A DNA stretch of 64,000 nucleotides, from NCBI RefSeq assembly GCF_013778505.1, contig NZ_JAAOWU010000003.1:372001-436000 (forward strand). The letters run 5' to 3'. This document shows positions 28,195 to 42,445 of the stretch, in pieces. Source of the DNA: Pseudomonas sivasensis (GTDB taxonomy: Bacteria > Pseudomonadota > Gammaproteobacteria > Pseudomonadales > Pseudomonadaceae). The position numbers and the translations under genes are program-made. The notes under the pieces are model-generated. The model had not been told where the DNA came from, searched no databases, and worked only from the letters and a program-made list of their open reading frames with translations. Position 1 is the stretch's first letter. The number at the start of each line of letters is the position of its first letter.

Positions 28195-29307
28195 ATGGAA
28201 CGTATCGACCACCTGTTGCCCTGGGGCCACCTGGGCTGCGAGCGCCAACTGAGCGTGTTCCGTTTCGGCAGCGGCGAGCGCAAGGCCTATATCCAGGCCA
28301 GCCTGCACGCCGATGAACTGCCCGGCATGCGCGCCGCCTGGGAACTGAAAAAACGCCTGACAGAACTGGAACAGCAAGGCGCCCTCAACGGTGTGATTGA
28401 GCTGGTGCCGGTGGCCAATCCGATGGGCCTGGGCCAGTTGTTGCAAGGCAGCCACCAGGGGCGTTTCGAAGTAGGCAGTGGCAAGAATTTCAACCGCGAT
28501 TTCGTCGAGTTGAGCGAACCGGTTGCCGCATTGCTTCAAGGCAAGCTGGGGGATGATCCCCATGCCAATGTGCGCCTGATCCGTCAGGCCATGAGCGAGG
28601 CGCTCAGCGCCTTGCCCGAGCCGAGCAGCCAGTTGCAAGGCATGCAGCGCGTCTTGCTGAGCCACGCGTGCACCGCCGATATCGTCCTCGACCTGCATTG
28701 CGACGCCGAAGCCGCGCTGCATATGTACGCGCTGCCCCAGCACTGGCCCCAGTGGCGTTCGCTGTCGGCGCATCTGAATGTGAAGGTCGGCTTGTTGGCG
28801 GAGGATTCCGGTGGCAGCTCGTTTGATGAAGCCTGCTCGCTGCCATGGTTGCGCTTGTCCCGGATGTTTCCGGACGCTCAGATCCCGTTGGCGTGCCTCG
28901 CGACGACGTTGGAACTGGGCGGTCAAGCCGACACCGGGCGTGATGAAGCAATCTTCCACGCCGAGGGCATCCTCGCATTCCTTGCCGAGCAAGGCCTGAT
29001 CAACGGCGAATGGCCGGCTGCGCAGCACGAAGCGTGCGAAGGCATGCCGTTTGAAGGCACCGAGTTGCTCTTCGCGCCCCACGCCGGGGTGATCAGTTAC
29101 CTGCGCAAAGCCGGAGACTGGGTGGACGCCGGCGAACCGATTTTTGAAGTGATTGACCCCCTGCAAGACCGCGTGAGCATTATCTGCGCCGGTACGTCGG
29201 GGGTGTTGTTTGCCGTTGAACGGCTACGTTATGCCCAAGCGGGTTTCTGGCTGGCCAAGGTGGCGGGGCGCGACGCGCTGCGACACGGGCGCTTGCTCAA
29301 CGACTGA
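28195..29307 (+). CDS. aotO: AotO, succinylglutamate desuccinylase/aspartoacylase-family protein of the aot operon
   Basis: 370 residues with an M14-type zinc carboxypeptidase fold. HADELPGMRAAWELK supplies the first His and a Glu-like ligand position, SGKNFNRDFVEL is the substrate loop, and IVLDLHCDAEAALHMY carries the second His. A C-terminal beta domain is present (GVISYLRKAGDWVDAGEPI). The AotO role is unknown; in P. aeruginosa it was not needed for uptake, as I recall. Tight spacing to aotM places it in the operon. Confidence 0.85.
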   Translation: MERIDHLLPWGHLGCERQLSVFRFGSGERKAYIQASLHADELPGMRAAWELKKRLTELEQQGALNGVIELVPVANPMGLGQLLQGSHQGRFEVGSGKNFNRDFVELSEPVAALLQGKLGDDPHANVRLIRQAMSEALSALPEPSSQLQGMQRVLLSHACTADIVLDLHCDAEAALHMYALPQHWPQWRSLSAHLNVKVGLLAEDSGGSSFDEACSLPWLRLSRMFPDAQIPLACLATTLELGGQADTGRDEAIFHAEGILAFLAEQGLINGEWPAAQHEACEGMPFEGTELLFAPHAGVISYLRKAGDWVDAGEPIFEVIDPLQDRVSIICAGTSGVLFAVERLRYAQAGFWLAKVAGRDALRHGRLLND

Positions 29308-29334
29308 CCACCTGTTTTTGTGAGAACCGACCGC

Positions 29335-30099
29335 ATGTACAAACTTGAAGTCCAAGACCTGCATAAACGCTATGGCAGTCATGAAGTGCTCAAAGGCGTT
29401 TCCCTGGCCGCTGCGGCCGGTGATGTGATCAGCATCATCGGTTCCAGTGGTTCGGGCAAAAGTACTTTTTTGCGCTGCATCAACCTGCTGGAGCAACCCC
29501 ACGCCGGCAAGATTCTGCTCAATAACGAAGAGCTGAAACTGGTGGCCAACAAGGACGGCGCCCTGAAGGCCGCTGATCCCAAGCAGCTGCAACGCATGCG
29601 TTCGCGCCTGTCCATGGTGTTCCAGCATTTCAACCTGTGGTCGCATATGACCGCGCTTGAAAACGTGATGGAAGCCCCGGTGCACGTGTTGGGCATGTCG
29701 AAGAAAGATGCCCGTGAAAAGGCCGAGCACTATCTGGCTAAAGTCGGCGTGGGCCATCGTAAGGATGCGTTCCCTGGCCATATGTCCGGCGGCGAGCAGC
29801 AGCGTGTGGCGATTGCCCGTGCCTTGGCGATGGAACCTGAGGTGATGCTGTTTGACGAACCGACTTCGGCGCTGGACCCGGAACTGGTCGGCGAAGTGCT
29901 CAAGGTGATGCAGGACCTGGCCCTAGAAGGCCGCACCATGGTGGTGGTCACCCACGAAATGGGCTTTGCCCGCGAAGTGTCGAACCAGTTGGTGTTCCTG
30001 CACAAAGGGATTGTTGAAGAGCGCGGCAACCCGCGGGAAGTGCTGGTGAACCCGCAGTCCGAGCGGTTGCAGCAGTTCCTGTCCGGCAGCTTGAAATAA
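29335..30099 (+). CDS. aotP: Arginine/ornithine ABC transporter ATPase AotP
   Basis: 254-residue HisP-type ATPase. Walker A is GSSGSGKST, the signature is MSGGEQQRVAIARA, Walker B is VMLFDEPTSALDP, and the switch His is in VVTHEMGF. The ATG at 29335 gives the family length; a GTG five codons earlier is open but less likely. It lies in the operon between aotO and argR. Confidence 0.94.
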   Translation: MYKLEVQDLHKRYGSHEVLKGVSLAAAAGDVISIIGSSGSGKSTFLRCINLLEQPHAGKILLNNEELKLVANKDGALKAADPKQLQRMRSRLSMVFQHFNLWSHMTALENVMEAPVHVLGMSKKDAREKAEHYLAKVGVGHRKDAFPGHMSGGEQQRVAIARALAMEPEVMLFDEPTSALDPELVGEVLKVMQDLALEGRTMVVVTHEMGFAREVSNQLVFLHKGIVEERGNPREVLVNPQSERLQQFLSGSLK

Positions 30100-30228
30100 T
30101 TCCTCCCACATGGATCTCTACATTGGGGTTCTACAGTTGGATCTTTATCGTTTTTAAGCTTTGTGTTGGTTTACGGGCTAGCATTGGCCCTTGTCTTCAT
30201 TACTGTTACAGGCTTCGGATAGCACTCC

Positions 30229-31209
30229 ATGACCGCCCATAAAATTGGTTTCCTGATTTGGCCCAGCACAAAGGCACTCACGCTTGCGCTGGCTGAGGAG
30301 GCCTTACGCGTTGCTCAGCGGGTGCATCCGGATGTGGTTTACGAGCTGTCGTTTTTGCTCGCGGAGCCTGCCACTGAAGGCGCCTGGCAATTGCCGGGTG
30401 AACCATGGGCCGGCAAGCTCGAAGGCTTTCAGAAACTGTTTCTGCTGGCCGACGAGCCGCCAACGGTTATTGCCTCGCAACTGAGCACGGCCCTCAAGCA
30501 ATTGGTGCGGGCCGGGTGTGTGATCGGTGGTTTGTCGGCCGGCGTGTACCCGTTGGCCCAGCTCGGTCTGCTCGACGGTTATCGCGCCGCCGTGCACTGG
30601 CGCTGGCAGGATGACTTCGCCGAACGTTTTCCCAAGGTTATCGCCACCAGCCACCTGTTCGACTGGGACCGTGATCGCCTGAGCGCCTGCGGTGGCATGT
30701 CGGTACTCGACTTGCTGCTGGCGGTACTGGCCCGCGACCACGGCGCCGAACTGGCGGGTGCAGTCTCCGAAGAACTGGTGGTGGAACGCATCCGCGAAGG
30801 CGGCGAACGCCAGCGGATTCCTCTGCAAAACCGCCTGGGTTCCAGCCATCCTAAGCTGACCCAGGCCGTGTTGCTGATGGAAGCCAATATCGAAGAACCG
30901 CTGACCACTGACGAAATTGCCCAGCACGTCTGTGTGTCGCGACGACAACTGGAGCGGATCTTCAAGCAGTACCTCAACCGCGTCCCCAGCCAGTATTACC
31001 TGGAGCTGCGTCTGAACAAGGCCCGCCAAATGCTGATGCAAACCAGCAAGTCGATCATCCAGATCGGCCTGTCCTGCGGCTTCTCCTCAGGGCCACACTT
31101 CTCCAGCGCCTACCGCAACTTCTTCGGCGCCACCCCGCGTGAAGACCGCAATCAACGGCGCAGCAGCAGCCCGTTCGAGTTGTCATCGGTGCCGTCCGAA
31201 CGCGGCTGA
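30229..31209 (+). CDS. argR: ArgR, AraC-family arginine-responsive regulator
   Basis: 326 residues. The N-terminal DJ-1/PfpI-like amidotransferase-type sensor domain (KIGFLIWPSTKALTLALAEE) and C-terminal AraC DNA-binding domain (TTDEIAQHVCVSRRQLERIF, then IIQIGLSCGFSSGPHFSSAYR) are those of Pseudomonas ArgR, which is unrelated to E. coli ArgR. It activates the aot and aru genes with arginine. It lies 129 bases after aotP, and TGTCGC-N8-AA sites are found before aotJ and aruC. Confidence 0.93.
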   Translation: MTAHKIGFLIWPSTKALTLALAEEALRVAQRVHPDVVYELSFLLAEPATEGAWQLPGEPWAGKLEGFQKLFLLADEPPTVIASQLSTALKQLVRAGCVIGGLSAGVYPLAQLGLLDGYRAAVHWRWQDDFAERFPKVIATSHLFDWDRDRLSACGGMSVLDLLLAVLARDHGAELAGAVSEELVVERIREGGERQRIPLQNRLGSSHPKLTQAVLLMEANIEEPLTTDEIAQHVCVSRRQLERIFKQYLNRVPSQYYLELRLNKARQMLMQTSKSIIQIGLSCGFSSGPHFSSAYRNFFGATPREDRNQRRSSSPFELSSVPSERG

Positions 31210-31242
31210 AACCGGGTTGTCACGAACAGGTACGCGACTGTC

Positions 31243-34200
31243 TCACTCCTCCATGGGTTCCGGTGTGCCGGGCGGGGTTATGTCCTCCATGTTTTCGTCG
31301 TATGTCGCTTCCTCCACGCCCAACTCATAACCCGTCTGCCGGTAATAGGTACGCAAGATCGTCAGGCTTTCGGGAGACAGGGGGTTGCCGCTCACATCCG
31401 AGTCATCGTCGAGCGGCAGTGGCATTCCCAGCAGGTCGTCCGGCAAGTGCTCGATCAGGTTGTCGCTCAGGTCTACGGCCCGCAGGCGCGGTAGGCTGAA
31501 GATTCCCGTGGGTATGTCGCGCAGCCTGCAGTTGTGCAGGTACACCATCGTCAGTCGCGTCATGTTGCGCAGGTCCGGCGCTTGGGTGAGGGTGTTGTCG
31601 CTCAGATCCAAGTAAGTGAGCTCCGTCAGGCTTGATAGCTGCTCGATGCTGTTCGGCGTCAGGCGGATCTGGTTATTGCTGAGCTTGAGCAGGCGCAATT
31701 GCTTGAGTTCGAACACCCGGTCTGGAATCCGCTGCAGGGCGTGCTGCTCCACTGTCAGCGCAGTCAGGTTTGGGAACGCCTGCAGGAATTCGCCTACGCG
31801 AACATGGCGCTTGTCGCCCGTCAGTTCCATCAGCGTCACATGTTCCAGGCGCGCATTCAGGGCTGGCAGATCTCCGGAAAGCTGGCCGTTGAAGATCAGC
31901 TTGTGAGTGTTTCGGGCGGGCCATTCGTTTTCATCCAGATCGGTTTCTCTGCGCCAGCAGCGCAGTATCAATTCCTTGAATGCCAGGCGACGCACCTGCT
32001 CCTCGGCGCGGGCATTTTCAATCAACAGGGGGTTGGCCAGTTGGTCCATGGCGGGGACGTTGAGTACCCATTCCTCCAGGTCGCTGTCGAGCCGCTCGTA
32101 TTCGGCACTCAGGCGGCTGATTTGCGCGTCGGCTTCCTCCAGTTCGCCGGGTAGCTCAAAAAAGATGCGCTTGGTGTCTCGCTCCGTGAGGCTGGGGTAG
32201 AGCGCGTTGATGCGCTGCAATTGTGCATCGGGAATGCTGGCATTCCAGTGTTCGCCCTTGGCTTGGCAATAGCGCTTGATCGCGTGCAAGGTCGAGGGCG
32301 ACAGCGGGTTGGCCGACAGGTCGAATGCGTTGCTGGCCGCCCGCGGCAGTTCGAAGGCCTCTTCAGGCAGCTCGCGCAAAGCGTTCTGGCTCAAGTCCAC
32401 GCGGGCACGCAATACCGCTGGCTGAATCAGCGAGCGGGGCAGTTCGCTCAAGCCAGTGTTACGCAGTGACAGGCTGACCAGGTTGGGCAACTGGTTGAAA
32501 TCCGGCAGTCGCGCCAGCGGGTTGTTATCGAGGTTCAGGTGCTTGAGTTCACGCATGCCCTGCAAGGCTTGCTGCGCGGATGGCGACAATTGCAGCGTGC
32601 AGCGGTCCAGCACCAGGTACGACAGGTTTGGCAGGTGGCCGAGTCGCGGCAGTTCACTCAGTGCATAGTTTTCGATATGCAGCGCCGTCAGCGCCGGGAA
32701 ACTGCGCAGGAACGCATCCAGGCCCAACGGTGAGCCCAAGCCCTTTAAGGCGAGCACGGACACATGATTGAACGAGGTGCGCAGGGCGGGCAAATCGCCG
32801 CTCACCGGGAGGAAAAGGCTGAATTCGTAGCTGAGCATCGGCAGCCCGAAGTTGACATCGCCCGAGGTGATATCGCGTCGCCAGCCTGCCTCAAGGGCAG
32901 CGATAAATCGGTGGCGCAGGGCTTGTTCCTCGGCGGTGACGCTGCTGTCGTTGGCCCAGCCAAGGCAATCCTGACGGATAGTGGGAAATTCGTTCTCCAG
33001 CCGACTCATCTCGACGCGACCGGCTGCCAGGTCCCCTGGCAGGCCAAAAATGAAGCGGTTGATTTGGTCACCGTTGAACGAGGGAAACAGTCTTTTGGCC
33101 TGCTCCGCGTCGACCCTGGCCGGGATCGCTTCCAAGTAGTGTTGGGTACGCTGGTAGTAGGCTTTGACGCGCTCCAGTGTCGGCTCGGACAACGGGTTGT
33201 TGGACAGGTCGAAATGCCGAGTGATGTCGACGGGCAAATCGAACAGGGCGGCAGGCAACTCGCTGATCCTGTTATTGGACAGCATCGCCAGCGTCAGGTG
33301 GCTGCGACTCAGCAATCCTTCGGGCAGTTGCTCGATGTCGGTGTTGGCCAGGTCCAGGTATTGCAGCTGCGGCATCTGTTCCACATTGGGAGTCAGCGTC
33401 AGGGGGTTGTTGTACAGGTCAAGGGTCAACAGGCGCGTCATGTTGTTGATGACCGCATGGCTTTGCTCGGTGAGGCGGATGTTGCAGCTGCTCAGGATCA
33501 ATTCGTTGAGCGTGTTCATCGAGGCCAGGCTGGGCGGCAGTTCGTCCACGGCAAGATTGCGGATGTTCAGCCGACGCAAGCTTGGAAAAAGCTGCAGGAA
33601 TCCGTCGATTTCCATGCGTTGGTGCGCACCCTGCAATTCCAGGTGAGAGACATGTTCGAAGCGTGCACTCAGGGTGGGCAACTCACCCAGCAGGGGGGCT
33701 GACAGTCGCAGGATATGACCGTTGATGGCTGGCGGCTCATAGAAGTTATCGAGCTCGGTTTCCTGGCGCCAGGCTCGCCGTAGTTGGTGGGCGAACAAAT
33801 TGCGGTCGCGCCGCAGGTATTCATATTGGAGCGCGCTCAGCGTAGCGCCGGTTGTGGGGTGTACACGGGGTGTCTGGGATTCCCAGACCACCAGGTTCAG
33901 GTCCAGTTGGATGTATTCGTTGCGCAACCGGGTTAAGGCCAGTTGTGCACCGCCGGGGGTGTTTTGCAGGGCGGCGATCATGTCGCGGATTCTTGCACGC
34001 GACAGTTGCGGGCGCAGCGTCTGCAGCTGTTGTTCGAGCGAGGGGCCGCGGCTGGGTCCCGGCACCTCGGGAATGGCTGGCGGGTAACCGTCCATGCCGC
34101 CGCGCAAACGCATGACATTGGGGTCGTAGCTGGGTTTGTTGTGCGGGTCGCTCTTTAATATGTCGCGCAAGGTAGGGCGATCCACCGGGGCATCGCCGAT

Positions 34201-37155
34201 CGCCTGCTTGAGGCGTGGGCCCTGGCCGATATGAAGTTGCAGCGCATTGCGCGCACTGTCAGGCAGGGCCTGCAGGACGGCGGTGAAGAAGTCGGTGCTG
34301 CCAAACAGTGCGGTCTGGCCGTTCTCGGGGATGAATTGGCCGTCCGGTGTGGCCACCAGCGTACGTTTGGTCGGCGCGTAAGTAGGCCCGATGGCGTCGA
34401 GCAACTCGCCGTCAGCGCGGTATTGGCGCAGTTCCAGACGAATCCACTCGGGCCAGCCATTGAGGTTTTCCAGCGAATGCAGCGCCAGCCGGCAAGTGTC
34501 CGGATTTTCCACAGCGTCCAGATAAAGGCCTTCATAGGCGCGTGTGGTGCGCACTTCATGCAACGACCATTCGGCCAGTTCGGTCAGGCGCGTCGGTACG
34601 TTGCCAGCGTCGATCGACTTGAGCTCCTCGCCACTGGCACCGGCCAGTAACTCCTCGGCAACCGGCGTCGGCAGGCCGGGGCGCGAGGCACTGTCGATGA
34701 GCTTTTGCACACGTGGGTCGCTGGTGCGGTCCTGGCCGCGGTAGCGTGAGTCGAACAGTGAGAAGCGCTTGTCCTGGGCAATACGCGCAAGTTTCTTGCG
34801 CAAAGCGGCTGCGCGGGTGCGGCTGGAGGCGGGAGGCAGGCCGAATTCTTCTTCCAGTAGTTCCTTGCGCTCCGGCTCATTCAGGCTGTCGATCAGGGTG
34901 GGCAGCAGGTCTCCGTTGCGCAATTGCTCCTCAAGTACCTGCACAGTGCTGGCCCCGGATTCTCCGAGGAACTCCCACAGGGTGTTGCCGCTGGCATCCA
35001 CCACCCGCAAGGTCTTGCCGGAGGGCCACAGGCCATAGCTGATCAGCAACTGCAATTGGGTCTGCGGATCTGCCTTGGCGTAGATCGCCGGGTCGTCGCT
35101 GTTCATCTGTGTCACAAATTCCTGCAACTGCTGGTCGATCTTGAAGCGCTTGAGGGTGTCGGCCAGTAGCGGTGGTGGAGGCTGCTGGGTGCTGTGCGTT
35201 TTGCGTAACGTGTTGTCATGGGTAGCGCTGCAGTCGCGGACCTGCGCTAATTGCGCGTCGCTCAATGAATCGGTCTGGTAACCGAGGCGGCGCATCAGCG
35301 TAGTGCTATCCCAGCTCAAGGGGTTTTCCAGCTCGGTGACCCAGGCGCCCTGTCCGTTGGTCATCACGGCCGGACGGTAAGCCGAAGGTCGCGTGGGGTG
35401 CTGGATAAAATAGCGGCCGGCGTCTTTCTGCACGTGATAGCGCTCGCCATTGAGGCTAAGGATGTTTTTGTCTGCGTGCAGGTGCAGGCCTTGCGCGTCC
35501 GGGCGTGCCTCGGCGGGCAGTGTCACGTCCTGGCGATAGGGGCTGAGGTCGGGTTGCCACAGACGGCGCTGACTGTTGGGCCGCTTGACCGGTTGCAAGC
35601 GCTCGATGAAGGCCAGCAGCTGCGCGGGCAATGCTTCGCGCACCAGTCCTTCGATGATGGGCAATCCGGTGGCGAACAGGCCCAGTTGGACCATCTGCTC
35701 CAGCAGGCCCAAAGCATGGCCCAGGGCTTCATGTCGCAGGCCCTCAGCCCAGTCGATGATGCCTTCGAAGGCCTCGTCGAGCACCTGATAGGCGGTATAC
35801 GCCAGCATCAGTGCGCCCAGCGGCGGCACGAACGGCAGTGCCACGAAGGCAACGATCTGCAGCAGGGTATCGCCGATTTTCTTCAGGAATTCCCAGCGTT
35901 CCCAACGTGCGTTCTGGTCGACCTTGGCGGTGGAGACCGCGCGGCTCTGCGCGTCTGCCAGCAGCTTGCTCAGGTGCATCTGGAATAGATGCGCGAAGAG
36001 GTCACCGTTGATCCTGAGGCTGCGAAATTGCAGCTGGGGGCTCTGGGTCGGGGTCTCACGCCAACTGGGCAGTGGATCGCCCTGTTTATGCGCATGCCAG
36101 GTGACTTGGCTGAGGCGTTGATTGAGGTTGGCGAAGAACACCGCAGCGTCTTCATGGCGGACAAAACGGCTGAAGAACCCTTGAAAGTCCTTCGAGCGCA
36201 ACCGGGCGACCAGGCTCTGCATGAACGCGGCACTGCTGGGGTAGTGTTTGATCGGGTGTTGCGGATCGTCGGGGATATAGGCGATCAGCGGGACTGCATC
36301 GCGGCTGTTCTCCAGATCCGGAGCGAACAGCACCACGCCAGTGAGGCGACAATCCATGATGAATAAATCATGGGCCATCAGCGGTGGGCAGCCGTTGTGC
36401 GTGGCGTCGCCGTTTTCGATCAGATTGAGTACCGCGGTGTGGCTGGCGGCGGGCAGCTCGTCCTTGAGCAAGGCCATGTACAGAGCGAATTTCAGCGCGC
36501 CCAAGTGGCTTTGTTTGAGCCAGTGCTCCAGGGCGTTGCGCGCCACGGGGTTGCCCAGGTCGAGGTACTCGTCCAGGTAGCGTTGGTATTGGCCGCCGAT
36601 GTCCAGGCGCCGGCAGAGTTGGGTGAATTGCGCGACGCTGATCTTCGCGTCGAGGTCGGGGAGGGGGCTGAACTGCCCTGTGGCCGTGGGTTGCGTGCTG
36701 AAGCCGGAGTGCTGCGCGTAGGTCTCGTCGGCTTCGAAGTTGTGCAGCGCCGCTTCCAGCAGTGAGACCGACCAGGTTCTGGCCGCGCCCTGCTTGACGG
36801 TAAAACCGACAACGGTCAACGGGACGTACAGTTGCAGGTAGGTGGTGCGCACATCAGTGTCGATGCCGAACTCGTCCTTGAGTGCCGCGTGCAGGCGTTC
36901 CGCGCCGAACTGCTCCGGGCTTTTCAGTGCCGCCAGAGCCTTGTCCACGAGGTTCTGCGCGGTCCAGGCGGCGGCGTTGAGTTCTTTGAGCTGTGCATGT
37001 TGTGACTCGGTTGCGCGGGTATACCAGTCGGCAATCAACGGCGTGCAGGCTTTCAACGCCACACGCTTGGCGGCACTGGCCGTGCCCAACCAAGGAAGGA
37101 TAGCGTCGCTGAGAATGTCGAGGTGTGGTGTCTGGGTTTCAGGATGCTGCGCCAT
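31243..37155 (-). CDS. Giant leucine-rich-repeat protein (DUF6543/NEL-effector-like, without NEL domain)
   Basis: 1970 residues. The N-terminal half (about 1-1000) resembles the DUF6543 region of Pseudomonas LRR effector-like proteins and has a hydrophobic hairpin at about 431-457. From about residue 1040 three modules of about 300 residues follow. Each has a helical linker (for example PGELEEADAQISRLSAEY), then a PALxxxFxHVxxLxL entry strand, about seven leucine-rich repeats and a closing NPLSxxTLxxxKxYY. The protein ends about 30 residues after the third module, where homologues usually continue into a NEL E3 ubiquitin ligase domain. No CxD catalytic motif is seen. Secretion route and target are unknown. 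It is convergent with argR and divergent from aruC. Confidence 0.82.
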   Translation of the reverse strand: MAQHPETQTPHLDILSDAILPWLGTASAAKRVALKACTPLIADWYTRATESQHAQLKELNAAAWTAQNLVDKALAALKSPEQFGAERLHAALKDEFGIDTDVRTTYLQLYVPLTVVGFTVKQGAARTWSVSLLEAALHNFEADETYAQHSGFSTQPTATGQFSPLPDLDAKISVAQFTQLCRRLDIGGQYQRYLDEYLDLGNPVARNALEHWLKQSHLGALKFALYMALLKDELPAASHTAVLNLIENGDATHNGCPPLMAHDLFIMDCRLTGVVLFAPDLENSRDAVPLIAYIPDDPQHPIKHYPSSAAFMQSLVARLRSKDFQGFFSRFVRHEDAAVFFANLNQRLSQVTWHAHKQGDPLPSWRETPTQSPQLQFRSLRINGDLFAHLFQMHLSKLLADAQSRAVSTAKVDQNARWERWEFLKKIGDTLLQIVAFVALPFVPPLGALMLAYTAYQVLDEAFEGIIDWAEGLRHEALGHALGLLEQMVQLGLFATGLPIIEGLVREALPAQLLAFIERLQPVKRPNSQRRLWQPDLSPYRQDVTLPAEARPDAQGLHLHADKNILSLNGERYHVQKDAGRYFIQHPTRPSAYRPAVMTNGQGAWVTELENPLSWDSTTLMRRLGYQTDSLSDAQLAQVRDCSATHDNTLRKTHSTQQPPPPLLADTLKRFKIDQQLQEFVTQMNSDDPAIYAKADPQTQLQLLISYGLWPSGKTLRVVDASGNTLWEFLGESGASTVQVLEEQLRNGDLLPTLIDSLNEPERKELLEEEFGLPPASSRTRAAALRKKLARIAQDKRFSLFDSRYRGQDRTSDPRVQKLIDSASRPGLPTPVAEELLAGASGEELKSIDAGNVPTRLTELAEWSLHEVRTTRAYEGLYLDAVENPDTCRLALHSLENLNGWPEWIRLELRQYRADGELLDAIGPTYAPTKRTLVATPDGQFIPENGQTALFGSTDFFTAVLQALPDSARNALQLHIGQGPRLKQAIGDAPVDRPTLRDILKSDPHNKPSYDPNVMRLRGGMDGYPPAIPEVPGPSRGPSLEQQLQTLRPQLSRARIRDMIAALQNTPGGAQLALTRLRNEYIQLDLNLVVWESQTPRVHPTTGATLSALQYEYLRRDRNLFAHQLRRAWRQETELDNFYEPPAINGHILRLSAPLLGELPTLSARFEHVSHLELQGAHQRMEIDGFLQLFPSLRRLNIRNLAVDELPPSLASMNTLNELILSSCNIRLTEQSHAVINNMTRLLTLDLYNNPLTLTPNVEQMPQLQYLDLANTDIEQLPEGLLSRSHLTLAMLSNNRISELPAALFDLPVDITRHFDLSNNPLSEPTLERVKAYYQRTQHYLEAIPARVDAEQAKRLFPSFNGDQINRFIFGLPGDLAAGRVEMSRLENEFPTIRQDCLGWANDSSVTAEEQALRHRFIAALEAGWRRDITSGDVNFGLPMLSYEFSLFLPVSGDLPALRTSFNHVSVLALKGLGSPLGLDAFLRSFPALTALHIENYALSELPRLGHLPNLSYLVLDRCTLQLSPSAQQALQGMRELKHLNLDNNPLARLPDFNQLPNLVSLSLRNTGLSELPRSLIQPAVLRARVDLSQNALRELPEEAFELPRAASNAFDLSANPLSPSTLHAIKRYCQAKGEHWNASIPDAQLQRINALYPSLTERDTKRIFFELPGELEEADAQISRLSAEYERLDSDLEEWVLNVPAMDQLANPLLIENARAEEQVRRLAFKELILRCWRRETDLDENEWPARNTHKLIFNGQLSGDLPALNARLEHVTLMELTGDKRHVRVGEFLQAFPNLTALTVEQHALQRIPDRVFELKQLRLLKLSNNQIRLTPNSIEQLSSLTELTYLDLSDNTLTQAPDLRNMTRLTMVYLHNCRLRDIPTGIFSLPRLRAVDLSDNLIEHLPDDLLGMPLPLDDDSDVSGNPLSPESLTILRTYYRQTGYELGVEEATYDENMEDITPPGTPEPMEE

Positions 37156-38686
<1,531 letters not shown>

Positions 38687-38720
38687 TAACTACACCTTCT
38701 GCCGGCCGGACTGGGTCAAA

Positions 38721-38814
38721 AATGTGGGAGGGGGCTTGCCCCCGATAGCAGTCTTTCAGTTGATACATCCGGTGACTGATACACCGCTATCGGGGGCAAG
38801 CCCCCTCCCACATT
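38721..38814. repeat. REPIN between aruC and aruF
   Basis: AATGTGGGAGGGGGCTTGCC is mirrored by GGCAAGCCCCCTCCCACATT, with a variable centre including a short inverted GTATCA/TGATAC pair. It starts 34 bases after the aruC stop inside the operon. Confidence 0.88.
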
Positions 38815-38882
38815 GGAATATGGTTGTTCCAGCTATGTCCGGTAATTTTCCCCTATGAGTTTTAGAGTTAAGGAGTGACACC

Positions 38883-39902
38883 ATGCTGGTGATGCGCCCC
38901 GCGCAAATGGCTGATCTGGGCGAGGTACAGCGTCTGGCTGCGGACAGCCCGATTGGTGTCACCTCCTTGCCGGATGATGTGGAACGCCTCAGCGACAAGA
39001 TCGCCGCCAGCGAAGCGTCCTTCGCGGCCGAGGTAAGTTTCAACGGTGAAGAAAGCTATTTCTTCGTGCTCGAAGACACCGAGACCGGCAAGCTCGCCGG
39101 TTGCTCGGCCATCGTCGCGTCGGCCGGCTACTCGGAGCCTTTCTACAGTTTTCGTAACGAGACCTTCGTGCACGCCTCGCGCGAGCTGAAGATCCACAAC
39201 AAGATCCACGTGCTTTCCCAGTGCCACGACCTCACCGGCAACAGCCTGCTCACCAGTTTCTACGTGGTGCCCGAGCTGGTCGGTTCGCCGTGGTCGGAAC
39301 TCAATTCCCGTGGCCGCCTGCTGTTTGTCGCCAGCCACCCCGAGCGCTTTGCCGACTCGGTGGTGACCGAGATTGTCGGCTACAGCGACGAGAACGGTGA
39401 TTCGCCGTTCTGGGATGCCATCGGCCGTAACTTCTTCGACCTCAACTACGCCGCCGCCGAGCGTCTGTGCGGGCTGAAAAGCCGTACGTTCCTCGCCGAG
39501 CTGATGCCGCACTACCCAATCTACGTACCGCTGTTGCCGGACGAAGCCCAGGAAGCCATGGGCCAGGTGCACCCGCGTGCGCAGATTACCTTCGACATCC
39601 TGATGCGCGAGGGCTTCGAGACCGACCATTACATCGACATCTTCGATGGCGGCCCCACGCTGCATGCACGGGTTTCGGGCATTCGCTCTATTGCCCAGAG
39701 CCGCGTGGTTCCGGTGAAGATCGGCGAGATGGTCAAGGGTGTCGGCCGCCAATACCTGGTGAGCAACGCGCAGTTGCAGGATTACCGTGCGGTGATGCTG
39801 GAGCTGGACTACGCGCCCGGCAAACCGGTGACCCTGGACTTGGCAACTGCCGAAGCCCTGGGCGTTGGCGAAGGCGCGAGTGTGCGCTTGGTAGCGGTAT
39901 AA
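38883..39902 (+). CDS. aruF: Arginine N-succinyltransferase alpha subunit
   Basis: 339 residues. First step of the AST pathway: succinyl-CoA plus arginine to N2-succinylarginine. It has an AstA/GNAT-like fold; MRPAQMADLGEVQRLAADSP, ELVGSPWSELNSRGRLLFVA and TEIVGYSDENGDSPFWDAIG are typical. It pairs with the beta subunit encoded 51 bases downstream, as in Pseudomonas, where the enzyme is heteromeric. The ATG follows AAGGAG. Confidence 0.94.
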   Translation: MLVMRPAQMADLGEVQRLAADSPIGVTSLPDDVERLSDKIAASEASFAAEVSFNGEESYFFVLEDTETGKLAGCSAIVASAGYSEPFYSFRNETFVHASRELKIHNKIHVLSQCHDLTGNSLLTSFYVVPELVGSPWSELNSRGRLLFVASHPERFADSVVTEIVGYSDENGDSPFWDAIGRNFFDLNYAAAERLCGLKSRTFLAELMPHYPIYVPLLPDEAQEAMGQVHPRAQITFDILMREGFETDHYIDIFDGGPTLHARVSGIRSIAQSRVVPVKIGEMVKGVGRQYLVSNAQLQDYRAVMLELDYAPGKPVTLDLATAEALGVGEGASVRLVAV

Positions 39903-39953
39903 AGACTGAGTTTCGCGGGTGGCTGACAACAGCGGCCCGTCTGAGGAGATAGC

Positions 39954-42445
<2,492 letters not shown>

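Noticed and set aside
38721..38814. REPIN arrays considered as a CRISPR
   Set aside because: Each is one inverted pair of REP cores, not direct repeats with unique spacers, and no cas genes are present.
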